From Scatophagus argus (lineage: Eukaryota > Chordata > Actinopteri > Scatophagidae), in NCBI RefSeq assembly GCF_020382885.2, contig NC_058506.1:10332318-10396317 (forward strand): 64,000 nt of DNA. Direction: 5' to 3'. Positions 49,712-61,000 of this stretch are shown here, in pieces (the first letter of the stretch is position 1; each line of letters starts with the position of its first letter). A model generated the notes under the pieces. It saw only the letters and a program-made list of their open reading frames with translations. It did no database searches and had not been told where the DNA came from. The position numbers were made by a program, and so were the translations under genes.

Positions 49712-52700
49712 TCACCCATTGAAGTCTTGTCCAGATTCAAAGTTTTGCTCCACAGTGGTGCTCAAGCTGAGAATGCTGGTTTGGTTGTGTGAATTTTGGA
49801 GTCTTTGTTTCTGCACGCTGTGCCGAACACCATAACAAAAGTAGATGATTAAACCTGTTTAAAGAAAAGTTAAATCTCATATGGTCACGTTTGTTTATTT
49901 GAGGTTTTTGAAAACTTAGTTGAAAAGAAAATATATATTTTATAGTGATATTGTTTGCATACCTACTGCCATCCACACTGCATAGCGGATCCATGTGTCT
50001 GATCCAAGTTGCACCATTAGATAGACATTTACGAAGGTGCTGAAAATGGGAAGCAGTGGCACAAGGGGAACCTGTAAGAGCAGAAATATTATCAGAGCTG
50101 AGAAACAATCAGCTGAAAGAAGTATAAGAAAATGTAATGGAAATTGCCACCTCGCCAACACCTCTCACTCAGGACACTCCCATCTCCTTTTCAGACACCC
50201 TTCATATGTTAATACACCCAGGACGTCCAGTCACCCCAGATTCAGACTTTACAGACACATCTCATTCATAGGCCAATCATATGAGGAATACCATAAAAGC
50301 AGCTTTGTTTGTACTCTGTGGTTGTCTCCAGATGATCAGCACAGTGAAGACCAGCACCAGTACAATCACAGAGACACAAAGTAAGCTCCACCACTTCAGG
50401 CTTTGCAGGGAGTCTAAAGCTTCAGATATGAAGATGCTCAGGACGATAGCTAAAAATACTGAGGAGAAAAATGAAAGCCCAACTATTATTAACAATGGAA
50501 ATCATCTCTGTACAGAAAAATATTTCAGGATGTAAGATCACTTACTAATAATACCAGCTAAAACAGACACAGTTTTCGATGTCCGTGTGGTGGCTTGTGA
50601 AGGAGGACATAATACCCCACTTAGTGTAAAGGGTTCTGGTTTACTCAAACTTGCATGCTCACTGAGGTCTGCTTCGTACCTGTAAGTGAGGAAATATAAG
50701 CAAATGGGTTAACATAACATTTGTTTCTATGTATTGACATATCTGCAGCTTAAACAGGAGTTCACTGAGTTTTATCCCTGTTTCTTTGCTTGTCCTGGTT
50801 CACATCAATTTATTTTAGTCCCTATACTTATCATGTTCCCAACACAGATCAGGCCAATGTCATCTTATTAAATGAACTTTTGGAATTATCACCCTGTGAA
50901 GGCAGTTAAATGGAAGAAAATAAAGCATTCTTTATGCAGAAACTGCACAGAGTTTCCCAGCTTGTCAGTTGATCAAAGTGTTATATTAGTTCATCAATCA
51001 CATTTGACAACAGCAAAAAGTGGCACATTCAGTTTTGCAAACCTCCCTGTATTTACATCCTGTTCTTATTGTTCTTGAAGGCATTTCTTTCTTGTAAAGA
51101 AGCCAGTCCAAGGTTGAAAAACTGTGAAACTGCTGTTTACTTTCATTTTGCTCAGTTACCTTTGGGATTATTAGTATCTTCTGACAAACTGTACACAATG
51201 CAGTTGATTCATCACCTTCACCAGGAGTAATCTAAAAATTAAGCTTTTCACGTCTTTTCCACTTTGATGCATTTCCAGCTAATACAAGAGGGTTTTTAAA
51301 TAGTTTATTTAGAAGTAGGAGAATATTCTCCATTCATAAAGGAGAACTTCATCCTTCCGTTTATCAGAAAATTCAGATTAAAAAGTTGTCAAATTTGCAG
51401 ATGCGTGATTTCACTGGATAGTAACTAAGCTAGTAACTAAGTCAGGCAAATGTAGTATAAAGTTGAGACACTAAGATAAAATATAATACCTTGAATTCAC
51501 ACGTAAGCACAGATTTGAGTAAACATACTTTTTAAATTCCACCGTTGCTTTGCTTTAGGACTGTCAGTAGTCACTGAGCTACACATAAACAACTACGCTT
51601 TCTCTTGTTCTCACCATTTTACCTTTCAAGTTCTATATGATTTAAAGTAGAGCAACAATACACCACACGTTTTCATTATTATTAATTGTGGTGAACCATA
51701 CCTTAATATGAGTATACATATGGCAACAAGTGTGTAGGCAAAGAGGGTTCCAACAGACATCATGTCGACCAGAGCCTTCAGGTCAAACAACAACGCCATG
51801 AAGGCTGAAAAGAAACGAAGAATAAGAACAATAAGAATAATGTACCCAAGCTTAAATAACTTCCTCTTATACCTCCTAGTTTTAATAAATCTAACATGTT
51901 TGCTTCTGAAGTTGTTTTGGACAATTCAAGTCCAAGTCACACCAAGAGAAAATGTCTTGAGATGATACAAAAGTTGACACATAAAGGTCAGTTATGCAGA
52001 ATTACTCAGCTGTGTAATATGCAGGAGTAAACATGTATGACATGTATGGACAGTTTTGGACAGTTTTACCTGCTACAACCCCTGAAACCAGGGTCGCTAT
52101 GGCAGGACTTTGTTTGTCATTCATTTTACTGAGAGGTCTGAACAGAAGCCCATCTCTGGCCATGGCGAAGAGAACACGAGGCATCGGAAACATTGATCCT
52201 AGCAGGCTGTGGCAAAAAGGCCAAAGAACTCATCAATAACCATTCAGTTATAGTTGGGACAATGGGGACATAATACCATTGAAATATCACAAAAACTAAA
52301 ATTTAAATTTAAGAATTTCCCTTCAGGGATAAATAAAGGAATTCTGATTCTGATAAACAAAGTTAAATCCAAGTAAAATGAACACACGTTGCTTTCATGT
52401 GCAGAGAGGGGTTTATAAATGGCACACTGTGTTTCATACCTTGTTGACAGTGCACAGAGAGATCCCACAGCCACAACATACTTTGCAGGGTCCCAACCGA
52501 CGTATGTAAAGGCCACAGGCAACGGGCTGTGAACGCTGAGCAAATAGTACGGCATCATAAGAGTCAGGGCAGCAGACACACCAAAATACGCCAGGAAGCA
52601 GATGAGGAGTGACACCACAATGCCGAGTGGGATCGATTTCTGAGGGTTTTGGACCTCCTCTCCTGAAGAAAAACACATTTTGTTTAATAGTATCTTACTG

Positions 52701-54649
52701 TTCTCTATGCTCCTCTACCCTCTTTTTTTTTTGATAAGAAAAAAAAATTTATTCTTGCATCTTGTTGATGCCAGTACAAGTTTTCCTGCACTTGAGAAGG
52801 GTTAGGTTGTTTTCTATGTCAGCCTGCCCCTTATAAGCTGCTGAATGAATAAAGGACCATTTCTTGGCTTCTCACAAAGGAATTTTTGCTTTTACTGCAC
52901 TTTTCTGCACAACTAAGACATTTGCTATACTGAGGTGCTGTACCCCATTGGTACACAGTACTTACAACTTGTTTCTTCTATCTTCTAAAATATCCCATAG
53001 ACGCCCAGTATGCACAAAATAGTTACAGTGTAATTTATTTCTTATTTCCTCTAAAACCCAATTTTAACTTCATGATTCTGCTGTACCTGCATTTAGATAC
53101 CAGTGGGAACCAGGACAAAGTACGAGGAATTACACCGTAAATATCAGGAAGTTACATTATAAACTGTTGACTGCACTGAGTATTGCTGAATAATACCTAT
53201 ATTTACCTGTTGTGGCAATACAGTCAAATCCAACAAATGCATAAAAGCAAGTGGCTGCTCCTGCTAACGTTCCCTCAAAGCCAAAAGGGAAAAATCCTCC
53301 ACTGCCGTATCTGGCGGTTTCATTTAGTAACGTGTGGTTTCTGTAAAGAACAGACATGTTGTTCCTTGGACATTCAGTGATAAGCAACAAACTGATAAAT
53401 CAGTATGTATTTCAAACCCATATTTAGCAAAAAAAGGGTAACTTAAATTAAATCTGTTATTAACAATAGCAACCTTTTTTTGTTTTGTTTTGTTTTGTTT
53501 TTTGCCTTGATGGTACATTGTATGAAAAACTAAGAACCCATACTCATATCCATGGTGGAAAGAATCTTCACTGATGTGCCAGTTGTTGATGTTGCCCTTA
53601 ATGGCTCCAGAGAGGATAACAAACAGCAACACCAGAATGTTGACTGCTGTAAAAACTTTATTTACTATAGCAGACTCTTTAACACCAAATGCAAGAATCC
53701 CTGGAGAGAAAATGAACAGATGATATAAAGTTAATCATGAACACAAATGGACCTTGTTTGAAAGGTATGTTGCAAATTGTGACCATCTACTCTTTATTCC
53801 CTTTATTTTTTACTTAAATTACAAAACTAACTTCTTAGATTTGGTATGAAGTTTAGATAGGGAAACTTGCCTGCCAGGAGCATTATGAGGCCAGCTGCAA
53901 AGAAGTCTGGGTAGGGAGCCAGGCCAGGTAAATCCATTGCAGCCTGTTTACCCAGAGAGTTGGCAATGACATTTCCAATGAGATCATCAAATGTCCCACT
54001 CCAGGCTCTGGCAACACTAGACGTTCCTTAATAAAAGAAAAGGAGATACAACATGGATAGACTCACAGAAACTCAAGTGCCAGTGTCATAAGAAGCCATA
54101 ACAACTTTTCCAATATGTTTTTTTATTTTAAATTTGAGCCTCATTTGAAACATTTAAGAGAAGAATATAAGAAAGACACTTTTACAAGATGATAATTAAA
54201 CATCCATCACATGAGGTAAATGTATTCAGAGTTGCACTATCTTTACCTATGACGTACGAGAGCAACAAGTTCCAGCCAGTGATAAAAGCCCATATCTCTC
54301 CCACAGTCACATAACAGTAGAGATAAGCAGAGCCTGTCTTGGGAACACGAGCTCCAAATTCAGCATAACAAAGTCCAGCAAAGACGGAGGCAACTGCTGC
54401 TATGAGGAAGGCGATTATGATACTCGGCCCAGCCACGGTTCTGGCCACTTCTCCCGACAGCACATACACACCGGCCCCCAGAGTGCTGCCGACTCCCAGA
54501 GCCACCAGGTCGAGGGTGGTCAAGCACTGCCGAAAGCAGGACTCCTCTCCTTCAGGCTCCAGAGGTTTCCTACGGGACAGGCTCTGCAGGAGCAGCACGA
54601 TCTTTGCACCAGACATCCTTTGAATCATGTGTAAATATTTGGTGTTCAT
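49712..54649 (-). CDS. slc7a3: CAT-type cationic amino-acid transporter, SLC7A3-like
   Basis: This plasma-membrane carrier belongs to the CAT family, which moves arginine, lysine and ornithine. Eleven exons join in phase into 621 codons plus TGA (human SLC7A3 has 619), in transcript order: 54649-54247, 54026-53871, 53700-53544, 53340-53207, 52662-52440, 52206-52070, 51804-51702, 50679-50546, 50458-50292, 50071-49963, 49854-49712. Hallmarks are [20 protein letters not shown] in TM1, [18 protein letters not shown], a glycosylatable loop (NHTLLNETA), [20 protein letters not shown] and IWRQPQS before the last membrane pairs. About 14 hydrophobic segments are present. I prefer SLC7A3 over SLC7A1 and SLC7A2 from overall length and the [11 protein letters not shown] loop, but SLC7A2-like sequence also occurs, so the paralogue call is moderate. 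The third exon is entered through a GC-AG intron. ATG at 54,649 is the first in this exon; the in-frame ATG at 54,616 has the better context, and an upstream in-frame ATG exists at 55,585. Confidence 0.9.
53475..53503 (+). repeat. (TTTTG)n array in an slc7a3 intron
   Basis: Four to five TTTTG units lie in the intron between 53,341 and 53,543. On the transcribed strand this is CAAAA, and it sits outside the splice signals. Confidence 0.8.
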
Positions 54650-54984
54650 TGACTGCTGAAGGCAAAATGACACACACAAAAAAATTACAGAAGACTTAAG
54701 CATGTATTATAATTTCAAGTAGACTAGCCAGATGATGTCTGAGTAGAAAGATATCTGGCCAAAGATTTTCTCTTAGAAGTGTCAAATGTGAGTGCTTCTT
54801 CAAATCAACAGCTCTCATTCAAAATATTAGATACAAATAAACTCATCAGTGAAACGTTATCCTACTCTGCAGCATTCACGTCATTATAGTCCATTTAATC
54901 TGAATTCCATAGCAAAAATCTTGAGCTCAAGTTCAGCTACAGATATAAACAAATGCTTCAGTAGTCCAAGACTGTGAAACTGCC

Positions 54985-55050
54985 CAGGTACAGGTACAGG
55001 TACAGGTACAGGTACAGGTACAGGTACAGGTACAGGTACAGGTACAGGTA
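54985..55050 (+). repeat. (CAGGTA)11 perfect hexamer array in slc7a3 intron 1
   Basis: Eleven exact copies of CAGGTA in 66 bases, with no interruption. The array lies between the upstream exon ending at 55,484 and the first main coding exon of slc7a3, so it is probably intronic. On the transcribed strand the unit is TACCTG. The plus-strand unit equals a ZEB-type zinc-finger core and a 5' splice consensus; see findings. Confidence 0.95.
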
Positions 55051-55483
55051 CATGACAGGACCAAGAACATGACATTCTTTAAGGTACAAGCATACACTCA
55101 CACTAACATCCCTTACCTACAATAAGTGGTATTCATTTGCACACAGTGTTACATTTAAGAACAGTTGAATGAGCAGTCTTCAAGGTTTTAATCAGACACA
55201 GTTGACTGTTGTTGTTATTAATGTGTCATCAGTGAATTATTTACTATTTAAGGCCTGTGTTCACAAAACACATAAAAATTAAAGCCTGAAGTAGCTTCAT
55301 GACTGTACATCTATTATTTCACTGTTTACGAGATGTTTCAGTGGTTCATCACTCACTAAATAGTGAGGTGATCATTTTTTTTTACTTTATAATGATGCTA
55401 ACTGAACAAGCTTATTATATCAGAAAACAAACTGCAATCGCATCCAGATTGTACACTCATCATTCTAAGATTGAATTCCTTAC

Positions 55484-55585
55484 CTTTTCAGCTGAACGCT
55501 GCAGTGTGTCCGTTTTGATCTGAAACCAGACCAGACTAGCTGTGAGGATAAATCCATTCGCTGTGAACTCTTCACGACTCGACAT
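55484..55585 (-). CDS. slc7a3: Possible upstream exon of slc7a3 with in-frame ATG
   Basis: A strong donor GAAAAG|GTAAGG ends an exon at 55,484. Spliced to the acceptor at 54,656 it runs in phase: ATG at 55,585 gives 34 codons, then CAG TCA, then the ATG at 54,649. The ATG has A at -3. The added peptide (starting MSSREEFTANG) resembles nothing I know in CAT proteins, whose N termini are short. It may therefore be an untranslated exon that happens to be open, or a teleost-specific extension giving 657 residues. Confidence 0.4.
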
Positions 55586-58083
55586 ATTTGACACGTTATG
55601 TTACATTTCAGACGTACGTGCTACTTCTGAAAAAGACAGGAGCAGAATGATTTGTTGTTGGACACTTTAAGGACACTTAAGGTATGTCAAAGAAGAAAGA
55701 AAGAAAGAATTTTACAAAGCTGTTTCTTTGTGTACATATGTAAGTGGTATGATTGAGGCCTTTGTCAATCATTTCTCATAGTGTTCCATTCCTAAGTATT
55801 TTTAGAAGGTTTTAATCAGTGTTAATAAAGATACAGATTTCTTTTTAAAACAAATTTTGACTTCTTAATTGTGATATTAAGAAACAAGAGTACCAAGCAG
55901 TGCGCATTCACAGCCATTTCATTTAAATACTCAGAAACCTATTGAGAATTCAACCTATATAAAGTGATGAGTTTGCAGCCTCAACTGAATGTTAAAAAGA
56001 ATTGGACATATTCAAATAATTTATATTCTTGGGCTGAACAGCACAACTCATCATGTTTAACATCAAGTTTGACAAAGCTGATGATTTCTGTTGGGATTAC
56101 AGTTGCTAAATTTCTAAATGAAGTTCCTGAAACCTATTCAGTCCATGAGCTTTGTCCAGTAATATTTGTTATGTAAAACAAATCCCATTAAATCTTGACT
56201 ATTTGTGTTTGTGATCATTGCTGTTATCTTCCACATGAGGGCAGTGTTTCCAGCTCTGCTAATGCATTTCTGAGTCTACTGATCAAACAGCAACAAACTC
56301 TTTATTTAATTTAACTATTTTACTAATGAAAGGGGAGAGAATTTACATCAGTAAAATAAATGAATGAATTAATTTAATTAAATAAATGGATTCAGGCTTT
56401 TTATCCTTCACCTGTTAGGCTCTCATGTGATGTCTTGTGATCACAGTGCTTGGATTGGGTCACAGATAAGTCAACATGTTGTAAACTGAAATATTTTTCA
56501 GTGGAGACATCTGCTCAGCAACAAATTGAAGACTCGTTCATCAGAGCATAAGGAGACACTTAACTGTTTGAGAAACATCATGGTGCGATCCACTGCTTCC
56601 AGGGGTTCCTGGTATCGTGCTGCTCCTCTTCTGCCAGCACGCAATGGAAGATGAAACCTGCCTGGAAAACTGCTCATTGGATGAATCACATGCAGTTACA
56701 GACAAAAACAGCAAATATAAGGATCAAAATTTTAATTTGTAGTTACCAAGAACATGTTCACATGGTATTTTTTTTTCATAGGATGGCGATGAGCTCACTA
56801 TCTCAAATTTTAGTTGTTGTCACTGAAATAGTTTCAGTGCTTGTCTTTCTGCAATGCTGTGGTAACAGGCTGTGAGGACTTTAGTTCAGGAGGAGTGAGG
56901 TGTGAGTAGACTTCATTAGCTGAAGGAAATGGACTACCCCTCACTCTGTTAATGATTCATCTGCAGAGAGGGGTTCAGAAAGCTAACGCCATCACCCACT
57001 GAATTCATTCAACACGCTGGATATTTTGGGAAAAGGCCTTAAAATCTGCACAGATACCCACAGATCAACTATTGCAACTGTATTTAAACCACACTCAAGA
57101 GTTTAAGAGTTCAAGGGTAAGTTTGATTCTATGTTGTTTTTCACCTTTAATGTTTTAATTTGTTTTACTTTAGACATTGAAAACATAGAAGAACTGTTCA
57201 ACAGTGTTCAGCCACAGTCAGTTATGGTGAATTATTTTGCTATTTATCTTTATTAATGTGTTTTTAGTTTTTCTGTTTTTTATTGAATTTATGTGAATTG
57301 TAATTTGGTACTTTAGTATCGTTACTAACACTGGAGATATTATTTAAAGTAAAATACGCTTTCCATAGAAAATGATGACAATTAGAAATTAATATACATG
57401 CTGTATGGCTGTGTATAGAATATTTATTAATATAACAAACAATGGCTCTTTAAGCTGTTTGTTGCTTCATTATCACGGCTCTGCCCCAGCATTTTTCCAG
57501 CAGTATTTGCCAGATGCAGTGGGCTTCTCTCCATGGCTGGGTTCACTGGCCGCAGCATGAGAGCGAGCATTAGCAGGAAGGAGGGTCGTTAGAGTGTGAC
57601 TTCGCATCTAATTTAGCTCAGACGGATATTTCAAGCAGCTTGGCTGTAAATAAGCTGACAGAGGGGTGAAAGATGTTGTCTCTTCTTGGAAATATTACTA
57701 CAGGAGTCAACACATTTAAAAGATCAAACTCTTAAAAAAAACATGTAATTGTGTGGCCTGCTTGAGTAGGTAATAATAGCCCGAGGTCACACGGGCCTGG
57801 AACACTGTTCTCACCCTCTGTCCCTGTTTATATGGGAAAGTGAGCTCAGTGATTAGTGAGGAGTTTACAACCATTAAGTTTACGTCATGTTGAATTGTCA
57901 ACAAAATTATATTAATCAAATGGTGAGCTCTCAAAGCACAAAATGTTTTTTTTCCCTTTTGTCCTCCAGTCTCATCAGTGTAAACATGAACACCAAACTC
58001 TGCAGCAGGCAGATTGATGGGAGAAAACAATACTGAGAATACCGTCACTCTGGGGATTTGTAGAAAATAATCCTGCCCATCAG
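55586..58083. other. slc7a3-casr intergenic region (divergent starts)
   Basis: The two genes point away from each other, so this block should hold both promoters. A strong rightward donor AAGG|GTAAGT at 57,116/57,117 could end an untranslated first exon of casr; mammalian CASR has such 5' exons. A TATTTAA box at 57,081-57,087 lies too close to that donor to define its start. The minus-strand open frame at 56,498-56,689 starts at a non-ATG codon and shows no motif. No Tc1 or SINE relic is evident. Confidence 0.4.
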
Positions 58084-58096
58084 AAAGAAAAGAAAG

Positions 58097-61000
58097 ATGA
58101 GACTGGCTCTGTATTATCTGACACTGTTGGGGTCAAGTTACGTGATTTCAGCTTACGGACCCATTCAGAGAGCACAGATGACTGGTGATATTTTGCTTGG
58201 AGGTCTTTTCCCCATACACTTTGGTGTTGCCTCCAAAGACCAAGACCTTGCAGCCCGGCCCGAATCCACACAGTGTGTCAGGTAAAAATTTGGAATCTTG
58301 TTTCTGGGTAGTCAAACATGAAACCACGAGTGATTTGACTGAACAAGTGTGCTCAGCTCATTTAAATTCATGCCTTGTTTGCTTCTACAGGTTCAATTTC
58401 CGTGGTTTCCGTTGGCTCCAGGCCATGATTTTTGCGATTGATGAGATAAACAACAGCACTACTCTCCTGCCCAACATCACCCTGGGCTACAGGATCTTTG
58501 ACACCTGCAACACAGTGTCAAAAGCCCTGGAAGCTACACTCAGTTTTGTGGCGCAAAATAAAATTGACTCTCTGAATCTAGATGAATTTTGTAACTGCAC
58601 TGATCACATCCCAGCAACCATTGCGGTAGTCGGAGCCGCCGGATCTGCAGTGTCTACAGCAGTCGCAAACCTACTGGGTCTCTTTTATATTCCACAGGTG
58701 AGTAACATCAATACAACATCAATACTCCATCTCAGTCACAACATTAAAGCTGAAAATGATGTTCACATACAATTTACTTGATGTGGGTAGTATATATTTA
58801 CAGGAAAAACAATGACTCCTGTATAATTTGTTTTATCGAGAAAATGACAAAATCTTTTAATTGAGTAAAGATAAGCAATGAGGAGGACAGAACGAGAACC
58901 TCAAATATTACCTGAAATCCTTGCTGTTTCAGATCAGCTACGCCTCCTCTAGTCGCTTACTGAGCAACAAGAACCAATACAAATCCTTCATGAGGACCAT
59001 TCCTACAGACGAGTACCAGGCCACAGCCATGGCAGACATCATTGAGCACTTTCAGTGGAACTGGGTCATTGCCGTGGCCTCAGATGACGACTATGGACGC
59101 CCAGGGATTGAAAAGTTTGAGAAGGAGATGGAAGAGCGAGACATCTGCATTCACCTAAATGAACTTATTTCTCAGTACTTTGAGGATCATGAAATCCAAG
59201 CTCTGGCTGACAGGATTGAGAACTCCACAGCTAAAGTAATTGTTGCATTTGCCAGCGGCCCCGATGTTGAGCCTTTAATCAAAGAGATGGTCAGGAGAAA
59301 CATCACAGATCGTATCTGGTTAGCCAGTGAAGCATGGTCAAGCTCTTCTCTTATTGCTAAACCAGAATATCTTGATGTCATGGCAGGGACTATTGGCTTT
59401 GCTCTAAAGGCAGGGCATATACCTGGCTTTAGAGAGTTCTTACAAAAAGTCCAACCAAAGAAGGACAGTCACAACGAATTTGTCAGGGAGTTTTGGGAAG
59501 AAACCTTCAACTGTTACCTGGAAGACAGTCCAAGGCTGCAAGAAAGTGAGAATGGTAGCACTAGTTTCAGACCTTTGTGCACTGGTGAAGAAGACATCAC
59601 GAGTGTTGAGACCCCATACCTTGATCACACACATCTTCGTATCTCTTATAATGTGTATGTTGCAGTTTATTCCATTGCACATGCCTTACAGGACATACTC
59701 ACCTGCACGCCTGGACAAGGACTTTTTGCCAACAATTCTTGTGCAGATATGAAGAAAATGGAAGCATGGCAGGTAAAATGTTCTAGATTTACTACAAACC
59801 AAAACAGTTAAAAAAGCATTTAAATCCTCCGATCCTTTGCTTTTTATCATCTAAATGTGTGGTTCTGATTCCCAGGTTCTGAAGCAGCTCAGGCATTTGA
59901 ACTACACTAACAGTATGGGGGGAAAGATGCACTTTGATGAGAATGCAGACCTGTCAGCAAACTACACCATTATAAACTGGCACAGGTCTGCGGAAGATGG
60001 CTCTGTGGTGTTTGAGGAGGTTGGATACTACAATGTGCACACAAAACGAGGGGCTAAACTGTTCATTGACAAGACAAAGATTCTGTGGAATGGATACAGT
60101 TCTGAGGTCAGTCAGACTGTTATACTTACATTCAGTTGGGGTCAAGAAAGTACAATATTCACTCACCTTTTCGCTATGTTTTGGTCACTGACTCCTTAGA
60201 AAAATATTTGACTCTTCTGCCACTAAGTGCTCTACTGGCGTCATTTGCTAGTGACTAACTTTGTCTGCCTGGACAGGGAGCATACAAGGTTTTAAACAAG
60301 TTAGTAAGACAAGTGAGAATGAACCAAGTAGTAGATAAGTGGTCCATGAAACCAAAAACAATGACAAGAAAGATGATAAAACACTGTGGGGAACAGTGGT
60401 GATAGTTAATAATTCAGTGTGGGTTCCTCACTGTGAGGGATACATTCATATTGACACATTGTTCAAACAAAGAATGATTAGAGTAGCTTTAAGTTACTTT
60501 TGGGAAATTTATTTGGGAAAAAACTTCAAAAGATTATCAGGAATCACCAAAAGGAGAATTCAATCTTTTTGCCACACATCTTACAATATGTGACACATAT
60601 ATTGTTTAGATTCACATATTGTTTAGATTCTCAAAATGTAACATCCATACTTTCTAAGTTAAACTTATTCATTACTAATTAACTTTTAATTATTAAAGAA
60701 AAATGTTAAACTTTGTGGCAACAGTTTGGGGAAGGCCCTTTCCTATTCCAGCATGACTGTGCCCCAGTGCACAAAGCAAGGTCCATAAAAGACAGGACTG
60801 AATGAGTTCGGTGTGAAAGAACTTGACAGAACTCCAGCTCTGACCTCAACCCCATCCAACACCTTTGGGATGAAGAGCCAGGCCTTTTGGCCCAACATCA
60901 GTGTCTGACCTCACAAATGCTCTACTGCATGAATGGGCAAAAATTCCCACAGAAACACACCAAAATCTAGTATAAAGCCTTCCCATGACAGTGGAAGCTG

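Noticed and set aside
54884-55075. A minus-strand frame encoding a Val-Pro repeat
   Set aside because: It is simply the translation of the CAGGTA hexamer array in an intron.
56498-56689. A 63-codon minus-strand frame between slc7a3 and casr
   Set aside because: The start codon is not ATG and there is no similarity I recognise. An upstream exon of slc7a3 in this phase is not supported by splice sites.
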